Source: Hygrocybe punicea (taxonomy: Eukaryota; Basidiomycota; Agaricomycetes; Agaricales; Hygrophoraceae). From it: 64,000 nt of DNA. The notes under the pieces were generated by a model. It had not been told where the DNA came from and ran no database searches. It was given only the letters and a program-made list of their open reading frames with translations. Below are positions 1 through 10,502 of the stretch, piece after piece. How positions within the stretch are numbered: position 1 is the stretch's first letter; every line of letters begins with the position of its first letter. Position numbers and translations under genes: made by a program. The DNA is taken from positions 3,100,001-3,164,000 of the forward strand of contig OY744470.1 in the NCBI GenBank assembly GCA_963556145.1. Reading direction: 5' to 3'.

Positions 1-15
1 CAGTACTAGCCGACT

Positions 16-928
16 ATGACAGATGAAGTCACACATACATCAGGATCATACTGGATCGAGTTATTGAAGGGAAATAATTGGATGCCGTGGAAGAGATGGA
101 TGTTAGCCATGCTACAGGATCTCAGGTTAGAGACATACATCGATGTGGAATTGAAAGCCCCTGTCCTGGCGGACATTTCCCATCCAACATCAGCGGAATC
201 CAAGGCGATGAAGAAATGGCGCAACGGAGATGCCAAGACGAGGACACGGATCAAGCTTGCAATTGGCAACATGGAAATGATACATATCATTGGTGCACAC
301 ACGGTGAGTGAGATGTGGAAGCAGCTGACCTTGGTAAAGGAATCCAGGGGGAAGTTCGGAATACTAGCGACACGACGAGCACTGTACCGGTCGATTGCCG
401 AAGAAGGATTTGACCTAGTCGAGCACAAATCGAAACTCCGGAAACTGCAGGAGGAGCTCCACTTGATGGGAAGCCTCATTTCTGATGAAGATTTCGCGAT
501 GATACTTGTATCCTCTTTACTGGAAAGCTGGGACTTGTATACATCAGCATACTTAGGCTCGAAGAAGGATGGAACGTCACTGACGTCACACGAACTAGTC
601 ATGATCCTATTAGAGGAAGACCACAGGCACCATGAGCGCAGCGGAGATCCTAACAATGTTGCTATGCACAGGAGGTTCACCGGAAAGCGCGACAGAAAGG
701 GTAACAGAAAGCAGAAAGTGGCCGATTCCAAGACGGAATGCTTCAACTGCCACAAGAAGGGACATATGGCAAAGGACTGCTGGTCTAAAGGTGGCGGAAA
801 GGAAGGGCAAGGGCCGAAAGGGAAAGAAAAGGGCACTGGAAAGGGTGGAAACCAATGGAACCGATCGAATCAAGCTGCGGACAATGTCAATAATATGTTA
901 CAGGATGTAGCATATGCAGTGAATACAG
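16..928 (+). CDS. copia Gag polyprotein part, interrupted at its 3' end
   Basis: An open frame of about 300 residues starts at the ATG at 16. It has the copia Gag layout: a UBN2-like body and a CCHC zinc knuckle near residues 240-256 (CFNCHKKGHMAKDC), followed by a lysine and glycine rich RNA-binding stretch. The frame runs into the hAT element at 929, which adds a few foreign residues and a stop at 940-942. Past the hAT element the frame continues at 1822 into a protease DSG motif, so the stop is due to insertion and not to a natural Gag end. The role would be capsid formation and RNA packaging in the retrotransposon particle. Confidence 0.85.
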
Positions 929-1813
929 TAGTGTTGCCGTAGTTCGGTTCCGAACCTAGCCGAACCCGGTTCAAACCCCGAACCGAACCCGGGGTTCAGT
1001 CTAAGTTCAGCCAAATGCTGAACTGGACCGCGGGTTCGGTTCAGGGTTTCGAGGCTGGCTGGATTTCCTGAACGGCTCCAAACTGCGTCCAAACCGCGAA
1101 CGCGGATATTTTTAAGGAATTTATTTCATTTGTTTTTCATATTTCTTTACTTACCATTTCGTGTTAAACGGTATCATGTGACCGGCCGTGACGAAGTAGC
1201 TTTCACGCGACACAGCAACATCAACGCGGATTGAACACAACACAATTTGTGTTGTGTTCCTCAAGGTAAGTTTCCTTTTTTTCTTAACTTTACTAATGTT
1301 ATTTGCGACAGGCAAATCGACAACCACGGCAACGGCAACAGCAGCAGCAGCAGCTGCTGCTGCTGGTGCATCAAGCCCCAACATCACCACCAGTGGCGGC
1401 AACAACAACGGCAACCACCACCACGATGGCCAGCAGCAGCAGCAGCAACAGCGGCAGCGGCAACAGCAACAGCAGCAGCAGGAGCGCAGCAGCGACGGCG
1501 ACGGCAGCAGCAGTGGCAGCGGCAGCAGCAGCAGCAACAGCACCAGATGGCTCCCCCGTAGCCCAACTTCCTCGCAAAGCGTAGCGCCGTATCAATTGAT
1601 ACGTGCCTGCCATTCGCGAGGAGAACGGAGCTCAGGGGTGAGCCAACCTCGGTCTGGGGTTCAGACCGTGTCTGAACCCAGACCGAATGTGAAGAGACGG
1701 TTCAAAGCCATTCGGGTCCAGGTTTGGCCATGCGCCAAACTGGACCCGAAGTTCAGTTCGCGGTTCCACCAAAAAGGCTTGGAACTGGACCGAACTGAAC
1801 TTCGGCAACACTA
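929..1813 (+). mobile_element. non-autonomous hAT element (885 bp) inside copia
   Basis: The ends are perfect 11-bp inverted repeats, TAGTGTTGCCG at 929-939 and CGGCAACACTA at 1803-1813. They are flanked by a perfect 8-bp target duplication GAATACAG at 921-928 and 1814-1821. Eight-bp duplication and TAGTG termini are hAT hallmarks. Both subterminal regions are crowded with GAACCG/GTTCAG repeats, as expected for transposase binding sites. The middle holds a well formed fungal intron (GTAAGT at about 1265, ACTAAT branch site, ACAG before 1312) followed by CAG/CAA triplet repeats. No transposase is encoded. The perfect duplication and inverted repeats suggest a recent insertion. A longer sister copy in opposite orientation is at 13728-15829. 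Confidence 0.93.
1335..1545 (+). repeat. CAG/CAA trinucleotide-rich tract inside hAT element
   Basis: The stretch is mainly CAG, CAA, CGG and CCA triplets. It opens all frames on both strands, giving poly-Gln, poly-Ala, poly-Ser or poly-Leu reading frames of 60-190 residues. These frames are best read as artefacts of the repeat and are not annotated as genes. The tract lies just after the intron of the element, and the same arrangement is seen in the sister copy around 13998-14480. Confidence 0.8.
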
Positions 1814-1821
1814 GAATACAG

Positions 1822-4800
1822 GAAATGATTCAGATTATGATTGGTTATTGGATTCTGGAACAACAAGTCACATCAGCAATTCCTGAAACGCATTCATCAC
1901 ATACAAAACTCTGGACGAAGCTACCGTTCAACGACTAGGAAAGGTACCCGCTCGAGCTCTTGGTTGCGGAACCGTCATCTTACACTTCACAGTGGATGGA
2001 AAAAACGTACAACATCAGCTATGAGACATACTACATGTACTGGAGTCACGGAACTTGCTACTATCACTGAGCCGGTTCGATGAAAGCGGCGGATGGGTTA
2101 ATTTCCACAATGGAATATGCAGGCTCTATATGAAGGAGAATAAACTTGTCGGAACAGGCCGGAAAGATGGACGACTATACCGTTTGAACACCCAAGCGCA
2201 ATCCCGCATGCCGCAAAGGCAAATGTAGCCGTGCCAAAGAAAATGTCTTGGGACGAATGGCACCACTTGTACGGACACATTGGAATGAGTGGACTTGAGA
2301 CCCTGCAGAGAAAGGGGTTAGTCATGGGTTTAGAAATTGATGAAGGAAGTATCCCTTCCCAACATGTGAGGCTTGCATTCAGGTGAAGCAAGCCATCCAG
2401 CCATTTCTGAAAGAGGCTGATGGTCGATCAAAAGTCACCGGAGAGTGGACTTTGAGCGATGTCTGGGGCCCCACACGTGTAGAGTCTATTGGAGGATCTA
2501 GATCCTATATCTCATTCACGGACGACATGGTACGCACCATAACCACTTTATTCATGAAACAGAAAAGCCAGGCGATGGAACACATCAAGGCTTATGTTAA
2601 CACGATCGAGAAGAAGTTCAATCGAAACCCCAAATATTTGCAGTTTGATAACGGAAAGGAACTCGTCAACAAGGAAGTCGAGAGATGGGCAGTGGAGAAG
2701 GGAATTGTCATTGAAACAACGGCCCCTTACTCACCCTCGCAACACGGAACGGTGGAAAGATTTAATTGCACGTTACTGGAGTTGGCCCGCACGATGTTGA
2801 TCGCTAAAAACCTGCCCACATTCCTTTGGCTGGAAGCCGTTGCACATGTGGCCTATATTCGAAACTGATCCCCCACCAAGGCTCTAGAGGGAATGACTCT
2901 GCATGAAGCCTGGACTGGCAAGAAGCCAGACATTGCATTTCCGGGAGTTCGGATGTGATGTGTGGGTCTTATATCAAGGCGGAAAATGATCGAAGCTGGC
3001 ACCACAATCAGCTAAAATGAAGTTCGTAGGATTTGTGGAGTTGCAGAAGGCTATCCGATACTACGATGCCAGAACATGGACTGTTAAAATGTCACGGAAT
3101 GTTGCATTTCATGAGGATGGGGCATTGCAGGAAGTCTGGATTGTATCTGACTTACCAGGTTTGCAATTCAAGGGGGAGCAGAGTGAATCCGACAACTCGC
3201 AAACTCTGGAACCACTGGAACCCACTATGAAGGCACCAGAAAGGGCCATTCGCAGACCAGAAAACAAAATAACATACCTGCTGAGAGCAACCCGAGGAGT
3301 CAACTGCGACTACCAACAGTTAAACAACCTGTGTGCACAACCGACACAATGTGAGATACGCGAACCACTTGACGTACGGAGACCAACGGAATCATCCGCT
3401 GCGAAACAAAAGGAAAAGTCAGTGCGGAAACAACCATAGCATATGCGTTCTTGAGCGCAATGCAGCAGGATAGCAGTCTCACTGACAAGGACCCATGGGA
3501 TTTAAAGGTAGCCAGGGAAGCTGTAGATTGGGAGAACTGGAAGGTAGCAATGAAAGAGGAATTTGATCAGCTACAGGAAATGGGCGTTTGGAAACTCAAA
3601 GACTTACCGGAGGGGCGGGAAGCCATCGGAAGCAAATGGGTTTTCCACTGGAAACCTGATGAGATGGGCGCAATCGCTAGGCACAAGGCCCGGTTAGTAG
3701 CCCAGGGGTTCTCACAGAAGCCCGGAGTGGATTTCAGCAAAACCAGAACATTCGCTCCTGTGATGTGGTTTGAGACATTACGGACGTTGCTCGCATATTC
3801 TGCAGTCAAGGACTGGGATATCCAGCAGATGGATATCAAAGGTGCATACCTTAACGGATGGGTGAAGGAGGAGCTGTACATGAAGCAGCCGGTGGAATTT
3901 GAGGATGGAACTGGACGGGTTTGCTGCCTCATATGCCCTATATATGGTCTCAGGCAAGCCAGAAATGTATGGAACATGGATTTCAATAACACGATGAAGG
4001 AATTTCGTTATACGAGATTACAGACCGACTACTGCACATACTACTATCGGGAAGGTGAAAACTTCTCCATTGTACTCATATGGGTCGACGACCTCACGGC
4101 TTACACAAACAACCGAGTGATGAATCAGCGGTTATCAACCAGCTAAAAGAAAAATACATGGTAATGGTCATCGGAAAGCCAACGTTACTGCTCGGAATCC
4201 ATATCAAACAAGACCACCAACAACGGAAAGTCACCCTATCACAAAGCCGCTATATCTGGAAGATCCTCGCGAAGGCCGGAATGAAGGATGCCAAGCCGGT
4301 ATCAACCCCAATAGACCAGAATGTGGTCCTATGAATAAACAAAACTGAAACTGATGAGAACGAGTGTAAACGCACCTTGATTGAGTACGCGACATGAGTC
4401 AGAGAGCTCTTGTATGCTGCACATGCAACAAGACCCAATATCATGTATGCAACTGTAACCATTGCGCAATTCACATGGAACCCAAGTCCGGAACACTGGA
4501 CAGCACTTAAAAGGATATTCCGCTACCTAAAGGGAACGATGGATTACGAACTAACGTACGGCAGAAAGGACCAACGGATTATGATGGAAACCGTTCATTA
4601 CATCGATGCCAATTGGGGATCCAACCCGCACTGGAAATCCATTAGCGGATATGTGTTCAAAATCACAGGGGGAGCCATGGCTTGGAGCTCGAAGAAGCAA
4701 AGCACGATTGCATTGTCAATGGCCGAAGCAGAATATGTTGCCGCTACATGCCATGAAGCAGTTAATCTGGCATAGAAAATTATCGAAGGAATTGGACCTA

Positions 4801-5151
4801 CGGTCGGACGAAACATCAATTTTACAATTTGATAATCAGGCTGCGATTGCTATATCGCACAACCCAGAATTCCATGCACGGACGAAACACATAGATATTA
4901 ATCTACATTTTCTACAAGATCACATCGCGTCTGGTATTCTCAAAGTCACGTATATTCCTTCCGAAGACAATCTAGCGGACATATTTACAAAAGGGTTACC
5001 TTGCCCACTTCACGCAAAGTTCACAGCTGAACTTGGTCTATTGACAGGAGAGGAACAGGAAAGAGCGGAACATGTGGAATACATGGACAAGTTTTACCGC
5101 GACCCGGAACGAGTCGAAGAGTATTCGACCAAGGGGGAGTGTTGGGAATAG
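1822..5151 (+). pseudogene. copia Pol: protease, integrase, RT, RNase H, with stops and frameshifts
   Basis: After the hAT insert the frame resumes with WLLDSGTTSHI, the aspartic protease active site, then meets stops. Integrase is clear at 2383-2868, with catalytic Asp in SDVWGP, Asp in FDNGKE and Glu in HGTVERFN. Reverse transcriptase is at 3451-4146, with KARLVAQGFSQ, the copia segment DIKGAYLNG and a catalytic VDD at about 4084-4095 (WVDDL instead of the usual YVDDM/L). RNase H is at 4410-5151, with SKKQSTIALSMAEAEYVA, a stop after the following EAVNLA, and ADIFTKGLP near the end. At least five stops or frame changes separate these blocks, so the gene is dead. Confidence 0.9.
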
Positions 5152-5374
5152 TGGCTGAATGGTCATGGAAAGGATTAGTAATCCATATCACCAGAACTCA
5201 AACCCACCTGTCCGATGAATAATGCTGAAGCGCAGCATATATTCTACTCACCACAAGAAACTTCTAGTAGACTTAGCTGGTAGTATAAAGGCCCTCTCAG
5301 AGGGAGGCAAATAATTAATTCATTCCACATAAATTACTTAGTGATCAACAACTACTGCACTATATATTCCAATA
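5140..5374 (+). repeat. 3' long terminal repeat of the copia element
   Basis: The LTR starts with TGTTGGGAA just after the purine tract AAGGGGGAG and ends with ATTCCAATA, giving short inverted ends. Its length is 235 bp. A TATA box is visible at 5284-5289 (TATAAA). The borders are confirmed by the second family member at 17012-17252, which starts and stops at the same motifs. The usual terminal CA is TA here in both copies. Confidence 0.88.
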
Positions 5375-6057
5375 GTATTTCCAGAGCTGAATCTTGTATC
5401 TCATGAAATACTATATGGATTGAGATGGTTACAGAGAGAAAGTTGTACTATTCTTCAAGGGCTATGTACTGCTGTAATTAGATTTGGACATGGATAAACT
5501 AGAAGATACACTAGTATTTTTTGACACCCAAAATGGTATTATAAAATTATGCTATCAGATGAAATCCTATGAAGAAGATTATAGGCAGAAACTTGTTTAG
5601 TTTTTCCAGGACTAGATGTACATATACCATGTTCTCCTTCATTTTTGTCCTTTGAGCCAAAATTTGGAATTCATGAAATATTTCAATTCTAATGCAGAAA
5701 AACATAGTACAGGCAATATTGGCTCAAAGGACAAAAATGAATATATGTACTTCTAGTCCTGAAAAAACTAAACCAGTTTCTGTTTACAATCTTCTTCATA
5801 GGACTTCATCTGATAGCATAATTTTATAATACCATTTTTGGTTTAAAAAAATACTAGTGTATCTTTTAGTTCATCCATGTCCAAATCTAATTACAGCAGT
5901 ACATAGCCTTGAAGAACAGTACAACTTTCCCTCTCTAACCATCTCAATCCATGTAGTATTTCATGAGATACAAGATTCAGCTATGGAAATACCACCAAGT
6001 CCAAATTCCTCAATTGAAAAAAAATGCTGTGAGTGCCATGAATTACTAAAATGGCTG
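5375..6057. repeat. foldback (palindromic) element, copy 1, left end cut by copia
   Basis: The two halves (about 5375-5685 and 5695-6000) are reverse complements of each other with few mismatches, so the whole element is one hairpin. The right end GGCTG at 6053-6057 followed by TA matches the ends of the intact copy at 49126-49928. The left end is missing: the arm begins at GTATTTCC directly at the end of the copia LTR. The simplest reading is that copia inserted into this foldback and the missing left tip lies beyond the copia 5' LTR outside the window. No coding capacity. Confidence 0.85.
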
Positions 6058-6059
6058 TA

Positions 6060-7064
6060 AGGATAAATATAAATTCTGTGCCCATAGCCTTCAGTGAATT
6101 GCTAATGTGTGTAACTCTATGTGAACAGATTTTGTTTAAATCACTTGCATAATATCTAATGTACATATCTTCAACAATATCCTGGATTTGATCTGTCATG
6201 TTGATATGCATAGCATATCACTGACATCTGGTTCCTATATTTTCTGATTCTTATATTTTATCACTTTTATTAGTTAGCTTTTGTTATGTACTTATTGCAG
6301 CATAAATACAGATTGGATTCCCCCTCTTACTTCCATCTTTGAAGAGCTTGGGAACTGTTATTGGACCCAGAACTTGCCCCATATCTAGACCAACTTCTGG
6401 TGTATCAATGTTGCAGTATATCCTTTGCTACTGTCATCCTATTGTCACATCACATGATAGTGGTGGATGAGGCCTATCTTTTGTGAGGTGGAAATAAATA
6501 TATAATTAAAAACTAATGATGTATCAAAATAATATTTGTCATCACCAAGATTTGAGCCTAAGAACTGCTTCAACAGTAACACCATACATCCTTGTGAGTG
6601 TTTTCTGAATAGGTCATCTATGTACTCATGAGACTGCATGTGGGCTTGAAATTTTTTTCTACTGCAGGACACCAATAGCCTGACTCTTCATTACTCATCA
6701 CTGAGTCGAGTAGTGTCCAAGCATTGTTAAAAAAAAATCTTACTAAAACTGAGGAGAGATGATATGGAAGAATTTTTATTGATTCAAATAAGTGATTAGA
6801 TACATCTAACACCTTGCAAGAATATGCACTTGAAAAGATGTTGGGAAAGCTTATGTTAGCACCAAGCTTATGTCAGTGCCAACCTTGGCACAGGGTTTGA
6901 CCAGTAACTTTCCAACCTTAGATACAAAAGGATGTAATAACCTGAGAAGCAAATGTCATGACAATGTTAAATCAACCTCTGCCTTTCACGTAAGGTCCTA
7001 CATAGGGTTCACCCCAATTGGATATATAAAATTTTAAAAATGTGACATCAATTTATTGTGTGAA
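6060..7064. other. AT-rich stretch without recognisable gene
   Basis: Only short chance reading frames are present and none matches a known family. The sequence is very poor in CG dinucleotides, like the decayed elements around it, so it is probably old transposon remains. Confidence 0.6.
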
Positions 7065-7072
7065 CTTTGGAA

Positions 7073-8355
7073 TAGTGCATAGCAGGGGTATGGGTAACCA
7101 ATATGGGTTTGTACCCTGGATAACACAGGTATACTCATGAGTGTATAAATGAAAATATTATTTTAGATGGAATATACTTGCTTGTTGCAAGTAATAAAAC
7201 TAGAATTCTTTTTGGGAGGTTCTCAATATAGTCTTAGTCTCTTTTTAGTGTATCTATCATCTGGAATCAAGAATTGCAATTGTAAGTAATAAAATACTTG
7301 AAAATCCCCCTGCCAACTCTGAGGTTTTTCATACATGGGATTTGTGAGTATCCAATGTATGGAAATAGCAGAATTGGCTGAGATGATCTCATCTGGCTTT
7401 CAGCATAAGTGGATTACACATGCCAGGTGAGTATCACATATCAATATCTCAAGAACCTCTTACCAATGTTTATAGCCCTAACTTACTACAAATGAGTGTA
7501 TTCCAACTGATATTATACTTTCCTACTTACACTCACAAGTAGAGTCACATTAGTATCTGTCAGCTTTATCTTAAGCCCCAGATCATCTAAAACAGTCAAG
7601 TATTGACTGAGATATGTTGAAAACACTGAATTAGATTGTTTTTATCATATGTTATAGAGTCATGCAGACAACTCTAGACAGAGCAGAGTTCATCAGAGGA
7701 TTGGAGGTGTGAACTCTTGAAGTAGGTTAACTACTTTCTTAAGCTGTACTGAGTAGGCACAAAGCGAAGTGGAGTTAGTCCAGAGATCCAGACAGAGGAT
7801 GGAGATAGTGAGCTTAAGGCAAAGCCTTAAGTTTGAGAGCAAAGAAGACAGGGTACTCTAGTCAATTTTCAGGACAAAGATACAGGACATAGTAGTTCTA
7901 GTTTATATACCAGTAAACTAATTGTTATGTCCTTGGTGATGAAAATATAATAGGAACTCTGGCAGGAGTACCAGGGTTCAAAGAAAGATAAAAGAGACAA
8001 AATGTTACTATGTATTGTGACAAGTAAACAAAGATGAGGAGACAGATAGGAGTCCAGAGTAATGGAGATAAATTATAATGATGAATATAGAGAAGAGAAC
8101 AATAATGTATGCAAAAGAAGATAAGATAAGATAGGATGAAATGGAAAAGTCCAGAGTGGATATGGCCAGAGTTATTTTGAGTTATTTGCAGTTCATCAGA
8201 GTTGCATGGATATGACATCATATCTCAGTCGATACATTTTGGATGATCCAGGGCTCAAAATGATAGGTAAACCCACCAGGTTGATATTCTCAGGTCCAGT
8301 GGGTGTGGGTCCAGTACAGCTGTTTGTACCTGGGGTTTACCCATGCCAGGCACTA
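7073..8355. mobile_element. non-autonomous hAT-type element (1283 bp), old
   Basis: The left end TAGTGCATAGCAGGGG (7073) and the reverse complement of the right end (TAGTGCCTGGCATGGG, ending at 8355) match well. The flanks are CTTTGGAA (7065-7072) and CTCTGGAA (8356-8363), an 8-bp target duplication with one mismatch. Subterminal stretches rich in TGGGTAA, GGGTTT and GTACC are shared between the ends. The interior has no transposase and almost no CG dinucleotides, so the copy is old. Which autonomous element moved it cannot be seen. Confidence 0.75.
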
Positions 8356-9137
8356 CTCTGGAATAACCCCAAACAAAGGCTTGGTTGTCAGATATAAAAC
8401 CCTTTCTGGCAAATCCATGTCCTAACCCTGACCCTTGTTTGTGGTGTATAAGATGCCCCAGAGGTGCGCTGCTCCACATGGCTTGCTTGGCTTGAGCCTG
8501 TATGCCATGGCACTCAATTCTAATTAGGCAGTAAATGACAAAACAAAACATTGCAACTTATTTCATTGAACAATTACGTCTTACATACTAAACAATATTG
8601 CTTTAACTTTTTGAGAGAGGCTGAGTCCAGAAATGCATGATGGCAGATGTGTGACTAATGTACACACAACATTGTCACATTGTGTCACAAAAAATAACTT
8701 GTCACATATTCTAAACCATGGAGAATAAGAGCAGAGACATTACCAATTCTGAGCAACAGCAGCTATAAAATTCATGTTGAATGCTCCATTATCATCTTGA
8801 GAAATGGAGCTGTAGCTCAATGGCTTGGTAATGGGCCTACTCATGGCTCAGGAGGCTCAGCTGAGCTGAGCTGAGCTGTAATAGCATAGAGCCAGTCTTG
8901 GCTAAGCTGACAGCATCTTGTATTGCCAAAGTCTTGTTTGGTCTGATTTTTGACATTTTTGGCTGAATCCAGCACTGAACCTCTGATTTGGTTCAGCCAA
9001 GGGTGGTGGCACAGGAATTTCCAATAAACACTCCCAATAAATTTATAGGCCATTTGTAATCCTCTCCTTCAATATAAGGTATGTTAGATCATGTTGATGC
9101 ATGTAGCACATCTATAAGCCTTGAAGGAAGGAAGTCA
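8356..9137. other. no gene apart from the hAT fragment
   Basis: No reading frame of substance. A short GAGCT tandem repeat (GCTGAGCTGAGCTGAGCTG) lies at about 8859-8878. Nothing else is recognisable between the two hAT-type elements. Confidence 0.55.
8919..9010 (+). repeat. decayed fragment of the hAT family end
   Basis: The stretch TATTGCCAAAGTC...GGTTCAGCCAAG aligns along about 90 bases with the left end of the element at 13728 (GTTGCCGAAGTTC...GGTTTGGCGCATGG). Most differences are C-to-T or G-to-A changes, mainly at former CG sites. It is a truncated, methylation-decayed relative of the young copies at 929 and 13728. Confidence 0.6.
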
Positions 9138-9145
9138 ATCCCTAC

Positions 9146-10494
9146 TAGTGTTGCCTCAACTTGGCTGGTGTGATGGTGAGTGAGGTTGTAGACCCGGATG
9201 GAGAAATCTACAGAAAGGGGTGGGTGAAGTGATCTGAGGAGTTTAGTTTCTAAGTAGCTGTCTAATCAGTCCAACCCAAATCTGGGGGTTCTGGAACAGA
9301 GGGGAAGTGTGGGGAGTAGGTCGAAGAGAGATAAAGGCAATACAAAAGGAAGTGTGATGATAACTTGTGAGGTGGAATGATAACCTGTATTCTTCTCTCT
9401 ATATCTATGTTTTGTAGTGTAAATGTACTACTTTTATACTACAGGTGGAATCCTGTGCTGTAGTAACTGTGTGCTACAAGTGAAGGCTGTAAGTGATAGG
9501 GGACAAGTGGAGAGTGAGACAGGAGGTTGGTGCTATGTACTAGGGAATGGGAAATGAAGATATATGATATACAAATGGATACATACAAATTCCAATGTAG
9601 AGGCTCCAGGCTGTCTGGACCCAAATCCTCTTCATATCCCACTTCATCCCCGTCCATTCCCATTCTGATATCATCGATTCCACCTGATTCTGGTCCTCTC
9701 CACCGATTCCGCTCTGGAATCGCTCCTATCGACGAGGCAATGTTCCCTACGACCCGGAATCAGTACGTATATAGTTGCATATCATATATTTTCATTTCCC
9801 GTTACTTAGTACATAGCACCATCCCTCCTATCCTCCGCTCCACTCCCCCTATCACTTACAGCCTTCGCTTGTAGTACATAGTTACTACAGCACAGGATCC
9901 TTCACAGTAGTATAAAAGATGTACTTTTACACTACAAACATGTAGATTATCGCTCTCTATCATATCATATTACATCTTATTATCCCGCTTCAGTTCTACA
10001 CTCTTAGTCCTCATTTCATATTGTCTCCATTCCATCTTTGTAGTTCCCCTACACTTCCCCTCTGATCCGGATCCCCGGATTTGGGTTGGATTCACTAGAC
10101 TACATAGAAAGCTTTACTCCTTTGATCTCTTTCTAGCAGATCACCCCTTCTAGTAGATTCCCATTCCGGGTCTACAAAAGAACTTGTCATCACACCGAGT
10201 TGTTAGGAACATCGCATCTTGAGTAGGAATGATTCTGGAGTCAGAATCTGGAGTGGAATTGCTAGAAGGGACCAGAATCAGGTGGAATTGATGATATCAG
10301 ACTGGAAATGGATGGGACAGAGTGGAATATCAAGAGGAAACAGATCCATACAATCCGGAGCCTCTACACTGGTCAGGAAAAGCTAATCTCAGTTCTGATT
10401 TTTTGTTGCACAACCAGCTTTCTCACAGGTTGTGCACCAAACAATCAGAACTGGGATCAGCTTTTTCCTGACCAGTCAAGTTGAGGCAACACCA
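9146..10494. mobile_element. non-autonomous hAT-type element (1349 bp) with complex inverted core
   Basis: The left end TAGTGTTGCCTCAACTTG at 9146 pairs with the right end, whose complement reads TGGTGTTGCCTCAACTTG and ends at 10494; the match continues a few bases further. Flanks ATCCCTAC (9138-9145) and ATCCTTAC (10495-10502) form an 8-bp target duplication with one mismatch. The first ten bases are nearly the same as in the element at 929. The inside holds an interlocked set of inverted repeats described separately. No coding sequence. Confidence 0.78.
9187..10368. repeat. interlocked inverted repeats L-M-L'-M' with TGTAGA termini
   Basis: Block L (9187-9590, starting TGTAGACCCGG) is the inverse of block L' (9776-10176, ending CCGGGTCTACA). 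Block M (9596-9775, starting TGTAGAGGCTCC) is the inverse of block M' (about 10190-10368, ending GGAGCCTCTACA). The order L, M, L', M' means the two palindromes cross each other like a pseudoknot and cannot be explained by one nested insertion. Both unit types start with TGTAGA and end with TCTACA. Confidence 0.75.
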
Positions 10495-10502
10495 ATCCTT
10501 AC

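Larger units (their letters stand above)
1..5374 (+). mobile_element. Ty1/copia LTR retrotransposon, decayed, 5' LTR outside window
   Basis: The order Gag with CCHC knuckle, aspartic protease, integrase, reverse transcriptase, RNase H, polypurine tract and 3' LTR is the Ty1/copia order. The 3' LTR lies at 5140-5374 after the purine tract at 5131-5139. The 5' LTR and primer binding site must lie left of base 1. Pol is broken by several stops and frame changes, so the copy is not autonomous. A non-autonomous hAT element (929-1813) is inserted between gag and protease. The 3' LTR abuts a truncated foldback element, so the copia element probably inserted into that foldback. A second 3' end fragment of the same family lies at 16905-17252. 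Confidence 0.93.

Noticed and set aside
1254..1814. 186-aa frame with poly-Gln and a hydrophobic start
   Set aside because: Its start lies in front of and reads through the intron of the hAT element, its end is the inverted repeat, and the Gln part is the triplet tract.
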